Assembly: GCA_023429685.1 (NCBI GenBank)
Contig: JAEZDF010000013.1
Span: forward strand, 1 to 18,252
Direction of reading: 5' to 3'
DNA length: 18,252 bases
From: Bacillota bacterium
GTDB lineage: Bacteria; Bacillota; Clostridia; Oscillospirales; Ruminococcaceae
The position numbers and the translations under genes are program-made. Positions 7,801 to 15,026 of the stretch are shown here, piece by piece. The notes under the pieces are model-generated. The model saw only the letters and a program-made list of their open reading frames with translations, searched no databases and was not told the DNA's origin. Position 1 is the stretch's first letter, and every line of letters starts with the position of its first letter.

Positions 7801-7838
7801 AAAAATGCCCCTGAATGTGTTTTTACATCCAGGGGCAT
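7801..7838 (-). terminator. Rho-independent terminator after tsf
   Basis: A 9-bp stem ATGCCCCTG (7805-7813) / CAGGGGCAT (7830-7838), with an inner ATGT/ACAT pairing, is followed on the - strand by a run of T's. It lies about 25 bp past the tsf stop and should end the rpsB-tsf transcript. Confidence 0.9.
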
Positions 7839-7862
7839 CATGGTTATTGTCAAATAGACAGA

Positions 7863-8777
7863 CTATTTCACCATGCCGGCAACTTCATCCGCGAAGTTAT
7901 CCTGACGTTTCTCAAGCCCTTCGCCCTTTTCATAGCGAACGAATCCGGTAATGACGATCTTGCCGCCCAGCTCTTTGCCGGTATTCTCGGTGTACTGAGT
8001 AACCGTAAGGTCGCCGTTCTTAACAAAGGGCTGCTCGATGAGACAAACCTCTTTGTAGTACTTTGCAATACGGCCTAAAACCATCTTCTCGGCAATCGCA
8101 GCGGGCTTGCCTTCGTTAATCGCTTGGGCGGTGAGTATCTCCTTCTCCTTCTCTACCTCACCAGCGGGAACCGCTTCCTTATTGAGGTAGGTAGGGGTGG
8201 CTGCGGCTACCTGCATTGCAATGTCCTTGGCGTAAGCCTCAAACTCCGGCTTTGCAGCAACCTCTGGGGTGGTGTCAAACGTCACCATAACGCCAATTCT
8301 TCCGCTGCCATGAACATAGGTGGTTACAACACCCTCTGCTCTTGCAAAACGGCGAATCTTCATGTTCTCGCCGATGGTGAGAATCTTCTCACGCAGTACC
8401 TCTGCTATGGTTTCGCTACCACCTGCAACCTTGCACTCGGCAAGGGCGTCTACGTCTGCGGGGTTCTGCTCGAGAACGGTGTCCGCACAGGTTTTAACAA
8501 AATCGACAAAGCTGTCGTTCTTTGCAACAAAGTCGGTCTCGGCGTTAATCTCAATGACAACACCCACGTTCTTCGCCTCGTTAACCGCGGCGTAAACAAG
8601 ACCTTCGGCGGCAATTCTGCCCGCCTTTTTGGTGGCGGCGGCAAGACCCTTTTCACGAAGAATCTCCATTGCCTTGTCCATATCTCCGTTGGAATCGCCC
8701 AGTGCCTTTTTGCAATCCATCATACCGCAGCCGGTTTTCTCACGCAGCAGCGCAACATCCTTTGCAGTAAAAGCCAT
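7863..8777 (-). CDS. tsf: Elongation factor Ts
   Basis: EF-Ts is the nucleotide exchange factor that releases GDP from EF-Tu during translation. The 304-aa product opens with a UBA-like helical domain (MAFTAKDVALLREKTGCGMMDCKKAL) and contains the signature IEINAETDFVAKN, followed by the dimerisation-type core and a C-terminal segment. The length is normal for the family. I set the start at ATG 8777 rather than the longest frame (8807): it gives the standard N-terminus and has AAAGGATGG about 11 nt upstream. It follows rpsB by 86 bp, a gap that contains a hairpin. A strong terminator follows at once, so pyrH and frr, which often follow tsf in Bacillota, are not in this operon. Confidence 0.97.
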   Translation of the reverse strand: MAFTAKDVALLREKTGCGMMDCKKALGDSNGDMDKAMEILREKGLAAATKKAGRIAAEGLVYAAVNEAKNVGVVIEINAETDFVAKNDSFVDFVKTCADTVLEQNPADVDALAECKVAGGSETIAEVLREKILTIGENMKIRRFARAEGVVTTYVHGSGRIGVMVTFDTTPEVAAKPEFEAYAKDIAMQVAAATPTYLNKEAVPAGEVEKEKEILTAQAINEGKPAAIAEKMVLGRIAKYYKEVCLIEQPFVKNGDLTVTQYTENTGKELGGKIVITGFVRYEKGEGLEKRQDNFADEVAGMVK

Positions 8778-8823
8778 AGTTACTACCATCCTTTCAATTC
8801 TACTCAATCTATTATCTAAAAGG

Positions 8824-8851
8824 AATGCCCGTGCAAACGAGCGCGGGCATT
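8824..8851 (-). promoter_or_regulatory. Intercistronic hairpin between rpsB and tsf
   Basis: AATGCCCG (8824-8831) pairs with CGGGCATT (8844-8851), extended by three more pairs including a G-T wobble, around a 6-nt loop. On the - strand it is followed by CCTTTT, a weak T tract. It begins 12 bp past the rpsB stop and could act as a partial terminator or RNA-processing site that sets the S2 to EF-Ts ratio. Confidence 0.65.
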
Positions 8852-8863
8852 GTGTATTAGAAA

Positions 8864-9598
8864 CTACTCAGCGTCTGCAGTCGCTGCTTCTTGTGCAGCC
8901 GCCTCTTCTGTCTCAGCGCCCTGTCTGCCCTCAAGCACAGCGCTTGCCATTGCACCCGAAATCAGTTTAACCGCACGGATTGCGTCATCGTTTCCGGGGA
9001 TGATGTAGTCGATCTCGTCGGGGTCGCAGTTGGTGTCAACGATAGCAACGATCGGAATACCGAGCTTCTTCGCTTCTGCTACGGCAATCTTCTCCTTGCG
9101 GGGGTCAACGATGAACAGCGCGCCGGGCAGTCTGTCCATATTCTTAATACCGCCGAGGAACTTCTCGAGCTTCTCAATCTCAAGGTTGAGCTTGATAACC
9201 TCTTTCTTGGGCAGTGCATCGAAGGTGCCGTCTTCCTGCATCTTGCGAAGCTGGGTCAGACGACCGATGCGGCGGCGGATGGTTTTAAAGTTGGTGAGCA
9301 TGCCGCCCAGCCAGCGGGCGTTAACAAAATGGATGCCTGCTCTCTCCGCCTCGTCGCGGATAGAGTCCTGCGCCTGCTTTTTGGTGCCGACAAACAGGAT
9401 GGTGTGACCGCTTGCCACGGTGTCGCGAACAAAAGAATACGCCTCTTCGAGCTTTCTTACGGTCTTCTGCAGGTCGATGATGTAGATGCCGTTACGCTCG
9501 GTAAAGATGTACGGTGCCATCTTGGGGTTCCATCTTCTTGTCTGGTGACCGAAATGTACTCCGGCCTCAAGAAGCTGCTTCATGGATACTACTGCCAT
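8864..9598 (-). CDS. rpsB: 30S ribosomal protein S2
   Basis: The 244-aa product is S2, a late-assembling protein on the back of the small subunit. It begins MAVVSMKQLLEAGVHFGH and continues with RRWNPKMAPYIF, the classic S2 opening; further family landmarks are ILFVGTKKQAQDSI, RWLGGMLTNFKTI and the end of the core at DTNCDPDEIDYIIPGNDDAIRA. An acidic Ala/Glu tail follows, common in Bacillota. ATG 9598 is chosen because AGGAGG lies 10 nt upstream; the frame is open further up, but that basic extension has no family counterpart or ribosome binding site. It is the first gene of the rpsB-tsf operon, behind a strong promoter and a leader of roughly 115 nt in which I recognise no known ribosomal-protein binding element. 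Confidence 0.98.
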   Translation of the reverse strand: MAVVSMKQLLEAGVHFGHQTRRWNPKMAPYIFTERNGIYIIDLQKTVRKLEEAYSFVRDTVASGHTILFVGTKKQAQDSIRDEAERAGIHFVNARWLGGMLTNFKTIRRRIGRLTQLRKMQEDGTFDALPKKEVIKLNLEIEKLEKFLGGIKNMDRLPGALFIVDPRKEKIAVAEAKKLGIPIVAIVDTNCDPDEIDYIIPGNDDAIRAVKLISGAMASAVLEGRQGAETEEAAAQEAATADAE

Positions 9599-9720
9599 TA
9601 AATTGTTTCCTCCTGATTTTGGTTTTTTACCCGCCGTCCTACGCATCTTGCCACGACGCCGCAGTGTTTCATACGGCACCACCGTGTCAATTGTAGGGCG
9701 TGTGTATTATTGGACGCTTT

Positions 9721-9749
9721 ATTGTACCATAGCATATCCTAAAATGCAA
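9721..9749 (-). promoter_or_regulatory. Promoter for rpsB-tsf
   Basis: On the - strand TTGCAT (9749-9744) and TACAAT (9726-9721) are 17 bp apart. The -35 box begins only about 25 bp past the upstream YlmC-family stop, and no terminator separates them, so some readthrough from the sppA transcript is also expected. Confidence 0.75.
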
Positions 9750-9773
9750 GATGTTATGCCAAGGTTTGCACAG

Positions 9774-10061
9774 TTAATTCTCAAAAATACTGAACTTGCG
9801 TTTTCCCTTCGGGCGCGCGGGGCACTCAAAGCTAACCAAAATCGTGTCCTCGCCCACAACCTTGATGTTTTCAAGACCGATGAACAGGTCGTCCTCCCGC
9901 CCAAACAGCCCAAACCATCGCGGTCTGCCGTAGATAATCAGCGCCAATACCTTTGCACAGCTTAAGTCTAGCTCGACATCACACACGCAGCCTAAGCGAG
10001 AACCGTCCTTGATGTTTACCACGTCCTTGTGTCGCAGGTCACTGACCGTCACGCGCACCAT
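9774..10061 (-). CDS. YlmC/YmxH family PRC-barrel protein
   Basis: The 95-aa product has the pattern of the YlmC/YmxH family: a short VTVSDLRHKDVVNIKDGSRLG opening, a beta-rich ALIIYGRPRWFGLFGREDDLFI centre and WENI-like GLENIKVVGEDTILV. This is a PRC-barrel fold found in spore-forming Bacillota and often annotated as sporulation protein; its molecular task is not established. I set the start at ATG 10061, with GGGAGG 7 nt upstream; the longer frame would need a TTG overlapping that site. It lies 38 bp after sppA and shares its transcript. The short C-terminal tail (RPKGKRKFSIFEN) is basic and outside the barrel. Confidence 0.85.
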   Translation of the reverse strand: MVRVTVSDLRHKDVVNIKDGSRLGCVCDVELDLSCAKVLALIIYGRPRWFGLFGREDDLFIGLENIKVVGEDTILVSFECPARPKGKRKFSIFEN

Positions 10062-10099
10062 ATCGACGCCTCCCAACCGGTCTGCTCAACAAAGCTAGG

Positions 10100-11107
10100 C
10101 TACTGCGCGAGCTCCGCGCAATAATACCCCGTTTTATTATATGCGGTAACCGCATCTAAAATGACCTCTGCCTCACTTTGACCGCGAAGCTTTGCAAGCA
10201 TACCAAACAGCGAGGCAAATGAGGCGGACATCTCACGCTTGTGGTCAGCCACCGGCATCTCTGTATCGCCCAGCTCCGACTTAATGGCTTCCAGCGCATC
10301 CTCGTAGGGGGCAATTTCATCCACAAGACCCGCACTCAGAGCCTGCTTCGCGGTGTATACCCTGCCGTCTGCTATGGGGTAGACCGCGCCTTTTTGCATC
10401 TTGCGACCCGTTGCTACAACGTCGACAAACTGCTCGTATGCCTCGTCGACAATCGACTGGAATATCGCCTTCTGCTGCTCGGTCATCGGCTCATAGCTGC
10501 TGCCCATCGATTTGTTGTCTCCCGAAGTAAATGTGTTAGTGCGAACACCGTACTTCGCCAAAAATTCCGATAGATCAAGGAAGGTACCGTAAATAACCCC
10601 GATAGAACCGGTGAGGGTGTTGCGATTGCAGTACACCTTATCTGCCGCGCAGGCGATGTAATAGCCTCCCGACGCCGCGGTCTGTGCCATATATGCATAT
10701 ACGGGTCTGCCCGTTTCTTTATATTCGAGCAGCTTCAGATACACGTCATCGGTTTCGTAGATAGAGCCACCCGGGGTATTGATATAAAGCAAAATCGATT
10801 TGCTTGTTGGATCTTCGATTAGGCTTTCAATCGTATTGAGGGTATAGGTCTGGCTGTAAACTTGAGTGGACCATATGTCGGAAGAATCATCCGCCACAAT
10901 GGTGCCTTCAATGTAAACAACGTCTAACCCTCCGCTGCCAATGCTGACGTCTGCCGCGTTAATAACGGCAAAGCCAATCGCTACAATAACTGCGATAACA
11001 ACGATCGCCGCCAAGATAATGGCAATAATAATGGGGGCTTTGCTTTTCCCCTTCTGCTGTGGGGGAAGCGGTGGTTGTGGGGCGTTAAATCCGCCTACAG
11101 GGTTCAA
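10100..11107 (-). CDS. sppA: Signal peptide peptidase SppA (S49 family)
   Basis: This 335-aa membrane protease degrades leftover signal peptides and other membrane-associated peptides. A Pro-rich cytoplasmic start (1-24) leads to one transmembrane helix (about 25-50), after which the S49 domain should be outside the cell. The nucleophile is S146 in AASGGYYIA and the general base K199 in DNKSMGS, nearly the same positions as the Ser/Lys pair of the single-domain B. subtilis enzyme. NTPGGS (110-115) and GSIGVIYG (168-174) are further S49 landmarks. The start codon is TTG, supported by AGGAGAGGG just upstream; no ATG fits. It is transcribed from its own promoter and followed by the YlmC/YmxH gene after 38 bp. 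Confidence 0.95.
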   Translation of the reverse strand: MNPVGGFNAPQPPLPPQQKGKSKAPIIIAIILAAIVVIAVIVAIGFAVINAADVSIGSGGLDVVYIEGTIVADDSSDIWSTQVYSQTYTLNTIESLIEDPTSKSILLYINTPGGSIYETDDVYLKLLEYKETGRPVYAYMAQTAASGGYYIACAADKVYCNRNTLTGSIGVIYGTFLDLSEFLAKYGVRTNTFTSGDNKSMGSSYEPMTEQQKAIFQSIVDEAYEQFVDVVATGRKMQKGAVYPIADGRVYTAKQALSAGLVDEIAPYEDALEAIKSELGDTEMPVADHKREMSASFASLFGMLAKLRGQSEAEVILDAVTAYNKTGYYCAELAQ

Positions 11108-11188
11108 TATATCCCTCTCCTATCATGGTAAATATAAGGCTCGCCATTCGGCTACTATAGGCACCGAGAGGTATGGTCGAGCACCATA

Positions 11189-11217
11189 ATTATACTCCTG
11201 CTAAAATAACAATACAA
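11189..11217 (-). promoter_or_regulatory. Promoter for sppA
   Basis: On the - strand TTGTAT (11217-11212), a 17-bp spacer and a perfect TATAAT (11194-11189) lie immediately past the stop codon of the upstream 426-aa gene, about 80 bp before the sppA start. Confidence 0.78.
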
Positions 11218-11218
11218 T

Positions 11219-12499
11219 CTAATTAATTGAGTCGGTATTTGAATTATTACTCTCCTCCTGCCTTTTCCCTTTACCACCGGCGCGAGACGACGTTATCACA
11301 TAGGTGATAGAAGCAACCCCAACTGCGCCTATGACAAGGCACACAATCTCCATGATGTCGTAATCTGTTGATGGTGCAGCTGTTTTCCTTTCGCTGTTCA
11401 TTGCGTCATCCATCTCATACACAACTTCGTTTGTCGTCACCGGCTCTGTATCGTTTGTTACTGCTGTCTCCGCATCCAACACCTCATTGGTGATCTGGTC
11501 TTGATTAGCACCCTCGGTCTGCTGCTGCCGCCGAACACTCGGCAGCTGATATCCAAATCCATCGATATCCCCTACAACGATATTGTTTTCTGGTTGCGTC
11601 GAGGTAGCAGTATCCGCGGTGCGGCTGTTTGACGAACGACTTTCCGTACCGATAGAGGATGCTTGGCTTGAGGATGAAGGGGTTGACGAGGGTTGTTGAT
11701 TGCTAAGAACTCTAACCGCATCGCCAAATAGGGTAATCCGTGACAGATAAACTGCAAACGCCTGATTGGTTGACGTCCTTTCTGTAAAAGTGGCATCGAT
11801 ATATGTTTGGGTGGGTCGATTCATTTCTACCTTTATATATCGATACCCCGCAGGCACCACCGTCTCCTGTTCGCAGTATGCGGTAATTGTATCAGTAGAA
11901 AGTGCCGTCCCCGTTTTAAACGTTACCAGTCGGGACCCAAGCGGTAGATAAGAAATGTTATCCTGCGACACGTAGATGTTTGCCCCAAGGTATGGATAAT
12001 AGGTGGTATCCGGGTTAGCATGACTATTTAACGATAAAACATAATCATATATGGGTGACTTTTCGTGGTAATACATGGAATATAATTGGTTCTCATCCTG
12101 AACACACATGGTTTGGGTTGCACGGTCAACCCTCATTCGTTTTGTAATACCCGACAGAACACTCCTTGTTTGTCTGTAGTGACCGTTTGCCTCAGAATAC
12201 GCGGCATAGATGCCAAACTTTGAATAAAACCCTACTCTCACGCTTTGTACACCCGAAGCATAGATGATAACGCCCCCCTCGTCGCTTTGTGGTGTAAGCA
12301 TGTACATGGTGTCGTCGTCGATCTGTTCGATCTCAAGTTCGCGTCCGACATTTTCTTCAAACGGAATCAGATTATAAACCGAGCAATACGTGCTGGGCAG
12401 CGGCGCAGAAAAATCTTCGACATATGGCGCAGCAAATACAAAGACGTTCATAAGTTGAACAACCGCAAGCAAACAGATGCCGTTTTTGACGTATCTCAT
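11219..12499 (-). CDS. Exported, C-terminally membrane-anchored protein of unknown function
   Basis: I do not recognise this 426-aa protein. It has a signal peptide (1-23, cleavage likely near VFAAP), a beta-rich extracellular region of about 230 residues (25-265) and a long Ser/Gln/Thr-rich linker (266-375). One transmembrane helix follows (about 382-403), then a short basic, Asn-rich tail, so it should sit outside the cell with its C-terminus inside. The segment ending VPAGYRYIKVEMN and the closing SRITLFGDAV resemble the last strands of discoidin- or carbohydrate-binding-like beta sandwiches, but this is only an impression. The start ATG has AGGAGAG 5-6 nt upstream. A near-consensus promoter drives it, divergent from the MCP gene. 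No sortase motif is seen. Confidence 0.8.
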   Translation of the reverse strand: MRYVKNGICLLAVVQLMNVFVFAAPYVEDFSAPLPSTYCSVYNLIPFEENVGRELEIEQIDDDTMYMLTPQSDEGGVIIYASGVQSVRVGFYSKFGIYAAYSEANGHYRQTRSVLSGITKRMRVDRATQTMCVQDENQLYSMYYHEKSPIYDYVLSLNSHANPDTTYYPYLGANIYVSQDNISYLPLGSRLVTFKTGTALSTDTITAYCEQETVVPAGYRYIKVEMNRPTQTYIDATFTERTSTNQAFAVYLSRITLFGDAVRVLSNQQPSSTPSSSSQASSIGTESRSSNSRTADTATSTQPENNIVVGDIDGFGYQLPSVRRQQQTEGANQDQITNEVLDAETAVTNDTEPVTTNEVVYEMDDAMNSERKTAAPSTDYDIMEIVCLVIGAVGVASITYVITSSRAGGKGKRQEESNNSNTDSIN

Positions 12500-12548
12500 A
12501 TTTTCTCTCCTAGTCTATATTATTGTATTTATGGTTTTTAATGTATAA

Positions 12549-12576
12549 ATCATATCACACGCATTGTGGTTGTCAA
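12549..12576 (-). promoter_or_regulatory. Promoter for the 426-aa surface protein gene
   Basis: On the - strand a perfect TTGACA (12576-12571), a 16-bp spacer and TATGAT (12554-12549) lie about 50 bp before the start codon. It is one of the best matches to the housekeeping consensus in the window. Confidence 0.8.
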
Positions 12577-12666
12577 CAAATTTCGACATTTCCATGCATT
12601 ATTGCACAATCTTTTCAAATACAACTATCCGATTAGTAAAATGCGCCATAATACGATTGATTTTTA

Positions 12667-12692
12667 TATAATGTTCGGTTAAAATAGAACAT
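12667..12692 (+). promoter_or_regulatory. Candidate -10 box and overlapping inverted repeat upstream of the MCP gene
   Basis: TATAAT (12667-12672) is a candidate -10 box, but no good -35 box lies 16-18 bp upstream and no flagellar-sigma motif was found. ATGTTC (12671-12676) and GAACAT (12687-12692) form a 6-bp inverted repeat with a 10-bp spacer that overlaps the end of the -10 box, so it could be an operator. Confidence 0.35.
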
Positions 12693-12717
12693 AACAGAAA
12701 TATACATAGTAATAGGC

Positions 12718-12912
12718 GAAACATTACCAAGTTCCATTTGGTTTCGGTGATGTTTCACGGTAAGGTACGCAATAAACTCGGCTTTCGTTCCAGTAACTAT
12801 TTTGAGGTGCCGCTGATTTCTTATTTCATGTAAGACCTTTCTTCCCTACGCAGGCTCTGGATTATATCGTCTCGGCTGATACTATCCGTGATTAAGAAGG
12901 AGACTATAGTTT
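12718..12912 (+). promoter_or_regulatory. Long structured 5' leader of the MCP gene
   Basis: About 195 bp separate a strong hairpin from the start codon. The hairpin is GAAACATTACC (12718-12728) with GGTGATGTTTC (12746-12756), one G-T pair and a 17-nt loop that can itself pair CCAA with TTGG. Downstream are the strings GGTACGCAA (12764-12772) and GAGGTGCCG (12804-12812), with CGGC (12779-12782) able to pair with GCCG. These loosely recall a c-di-GMP-I (GEMM) aptamer, but the conserved core is not intact, so I call only a structured leader. An AAGGAG site lies 10 nt before ATG. Confidence 0.5.
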
Positions 12913-14625
12913 ATGTTTAAAAAATCACTGATTGCAAAAATGCTTGTAATGATTTTCCTGCCTACCCTGCTTGTGGTCATTGGCAGCGGTATCGCGGTAA
13001 CGGCTTTGGTTGTAAACCAGGTCGAAGAAACGATGAAAAACAGCGTTGTTTCGCAGACCGAACTGCTCGCCTCATATATTAGCGTAAACGGCGGGAATGA
13101 GGAAGCACTAAGTTGGGCAGCAACCGGTTCGGGCGACAGCAGCTATGCACTGTTGGACGCGGCAGGTAACATCATCTCCTCCACCGACACCGCCCTTGTG
13201 GGGAAAACCGCATCCGAGCTGTTTGCTGACAGCAGCTTTGATACCCTAGTTGCCGAAGAGGGCAAGCCTTCCCTACACGTTGTAAACTCTATCCCCACCA
13301 TGTGCGTTATCACGACTGCCGGCGACGGATTTCGTGTGCTGACTACCATGCCGTTAACCTTGATAAGCGAAAAATCCGGCAGTGTATCCACGTTAATGAT
13401 TCTCGTATTTGCCGCGCTGATTGTGGTGTTGTTTGCCGCAATCTTCTTGTGCACCTTCTTTATTGTAAGACCCATCAACAAGCTCAAGGAGGCGACGTTG
13501 CAGATTGCCGACGGCAACTTCTTTGTAACGGTGGACGTTCGCTCTAAAGATGAAGTGGGCGAGCTTGCAAAGGCGATAAAGAAAACGGTTCAGCGGCTGA
13601 GCAACTATGTTTTGTATATCGATGAGATTACCGAGGTTCTAACCTCGATTGCTGACGGAGACCTTACCTATTCGTTGCGCAACGAATATCTGGGCGAATT
13701 TGCTTCGATTAAAGAAGCACTGCTCAACATCTCGGAGTCGTTTAACAAGACGATGTCCAACATCAACAATGCTGCCGAACAAGTTTCGAGCGGAAGCATG
13801 CAGGTATCGGGCGCATCGCAGGCACTTTCTCAGGGTTCTACCCAACAGGCAAGTTCCGTCGAGGAGCTTTCGTCTACCATCAAGGATGTCAACTCTCAGG
13901 TTAAGCTCAACGCCGAGCATGCCAAAACCGCCAACAGCCTATCGCTTCAGACTGTGGATAACGTGGAGCGTTGCAGTGAGCTGATGCGCAACATGCTTGA
14001 ATCGATGGAGCAGATTAACAACACCTCCTCGAACATTGCTAAGATTATCAAGGTTATTGACGATATCTCGTTCCAGACCAACATCCTTGCACTCAACGCC
14101 GCGGTCGAGGCGGCAAGAGCCGGAGCCGCAGGCAAGGGCTTTGCGGTAGTAGCTGATGAGGTTCGCAACCTTGCCACCAAGAGCGCCGAGGCAGCTAAGA
14201 CCACAACTGAGCTGATTGAGTCCTCTATCAAGGCAGTGGAAAGCGGCGTGAAATTCGCAAAGAAAACAGCTACTTCGCTTGATCAGATTGTTAGTGACTG
14301 TAATGACTCCAGCAAATTGATTAGCGAAATAACCGTTGCAACCAACGACCAAGCAACTGCAGTAATGCAGATTACGCAGGGCGTGGATCAGATCTCCACC
14401 GTTGTGGAGACCAACTCCGCCACCGCCCAACAAACCGCCGCCGCCAGCGAAGAGCTTTCATCCCAGGCCGATATGCTCAAGCGCATGGTCAGCCGTTTCA
14501 AACTCAAGGGAGATAGCGGATTGAATAATGATGACGGCGATGACGAGTACCAGACAGACTTCGTGTCCATCCACAGCGGTCCCTCATCCGACGATGACGA
14601 TTTTGCCTTTTCGACCGAAGGATAA
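12913..14625 (+). CDS. Methyl-accepting chemotaxis protein
   Basis: This 570-aa chemoreceptor senses ligand outside the cell and controls CheA through CheW. It has transmembrane helices at about 9-35 and 158-184 around a 120-residue extracellular domain. That domain looks like a single Cache module (LLDAAGNIISSTDTALVGKT, then RVLTTMPL). A HAMP domain follows (about 186-236), then a second HAMP-like segment (about 237-285) and the long coiled-coil signalling domain. The hairpin tip is the invariant stretch DDISFQTNILALNAAVEAARAG followed by GFAVVADEVRNLA. The tail (533-570) is acidic and lacks an obvious CheR-docking pentapeptide. It is the only + strand gene here, has no che genes beside it, and is divergent from an orphan surface protein. 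The ligand is unknown. Confidence 0.95.
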   Translation: MFKKSLIAKMLVMIFLPTLLVVIGSGIAVTALVVNQVEETMKNSVVSQTELLASYISVNGGNEEALSWAATGSGDSSYALLDAAGNIISSTDTALVGKTASELFADSSFDTLVAEEGKPSLHVVNSIPTMCVITTAGDGFRVLTTMPLTLISEKSGSVSTLMILVFAALIVVLFAAIFLCTFFIVRPINKLKEATLQIADGNFFVTVDVRSKDEVGELAKAIKKTVQRLSNYVLYIDEITEVLTSIADGDLTYSLRNEYLGEFASIKEALLNISESFNKTMSNINNAAEQVSSGSMQVSGASQALSQGSTQQASSVEELSSTIKDVNSQVKLNAEHAKTANSLSLQTVDNVERCSELMRNMLESMEQINNTSSNIAKIIKVIDDISFQTNILALNAAVEAARAGAAGKGFAVVADEVRNLATKSAEAAKTTTELIESSIKAVESGVKFAKKTATSLDQIVSDCNDSSKLISEITVATNDQATAVMQITQGVDQISTVVETNSATAQQTAAASEELSSQADMLKRMVSRFKLKGDSGLNNDDGDDEYQTDFVSIHSGPSSDDDDFAFSTEG

Positions 14626-14663
14626 TGAAACGCAATTTGCACCTATTTCATTAACATTACATA

Positions 14664-14697
14664 AAAAAACAGCCCGCTGTACAGCGGGCTGTTTTTT
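14664..14697. terminator. Bidirectional terminator shared by the MCP and rubredoxin genes
   Basis: A perfect 34-bp palindrome has left half AAAAAACAGCCCGCTGT and right half its exact complement. It gives a GC-rich stem with a T run on either strand. It lies 38 bp past the MCP stop and 46 bp past the rubredoxin stop, so it should stop both convergent transcripts. Confidence 0.93.
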
Positions 14698-14743
14698 GAT
14701 TGCTTATACGGCAACGCTCAATGGAATAAATCCTGCAAGGAAA

Positions 14744-14902
14744 TTACTCTGCCTCAAACATATCCTTCGCTACGCCGCATACGGGGCATACGAAATCGTC
14801 GGGGATATCGTCCCACTTGGTGCCGGGAGCAATACCGACGTCGGGAGCACCCTCCGCCTCATCATAGGTGTAACCACAAACGGAGCAAACATACTTAGCC
14901 AT
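14744..14902 (-). CDS. Rubredoxin
   Basis: The 52-aa product is a one-iron electron carrier of the anaerobe cytoplasm. Iron is held by four cysteines, C6 and C9 in YVCSVCGY and C39 and C42 in FVCPVCGV, and the usual aromatic/acidic core (PGTKWDDIPDDFVCP) lies between. I set the start at ATG 14902, with AAAGGTTGG just upstream, because it gives the standard rubredoxin N-terminus; the frame is open 10 codons further. In anaerobes such proteins often feed electrons to peroxide- or superoxide-removing enzymes, but none is nearby. It has its own promoter, whose -35 box overlaps the uvrA stop codon and whose -10 box sits in a dyad, so it is probably regulated apart from uvrA. Confidence 0.97.
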   Translation of the reverse strand: MAKYVCSVCGYTYDEAEGAPDVGIAPGTKWDDIPDDFVCPVCGVAKDMFEAE

Positions 14903-14989
14903 AATTGTTCCAACCTTTCTGATTTTAACCACCGCTGCTGAGCACGATATAATTCGCCGCCAAACAACAGTGGCTTAATATAATATATT

Positions 14990-15026
14990 TTAGCAATAGT
15001 ATAGCTAATTTTATCCCCGATTACAA
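14990..15026 (-). promoter_or_regulatory. Rubredoxin promoter with a dyad over the -10 box
   Basis: On the - strand TTGTAA (15026-15021) contains the uvrA stop codon; a 17-bp spacer leads to TATACT (15003-14998). The -10 box lies inside a 19-bp near-perfect dyad, TTAGCAATA-G-TATAGCTAA (14990-15008, one mismatched pair). A protein bound there would cover the promoter, so this is a good candidate repressor site. Confidence 0.65.

Noticed and set aside
8124..8819. 231-codon open frame on the + strand opposite tsf
   Set aside because: It lies wholly antisense to a highly conserved gene, has no ribosome binding site, and its protein is Cys/Asn/Gly-rich without family character. It is a shadow of tsf codon use.
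9599..9682. N-terminal extension of rpsB from a GTG at 9682
   Set aside because: The extra 28 residues are not found in S2 proteins and would include the AGGAGG site that clearly serves ATG 9598.
12718..12812. c-di-GMP-I (GEMM) riboswitch
   Set aside because: Fragments such as GGTACGCAA resemble the motif, but the conserved GGCAAACC and GACGCAAAGC core and the tetraloop-receptor parts are not intact. Kept only as an unnamed structured leader.
13939..14433. 164-codon - strand frame inside the MCP gene
   Set aside because: It mirrors the repetitive coiled-coil coding sequence of the MCP and has no start signals or recognisable product.
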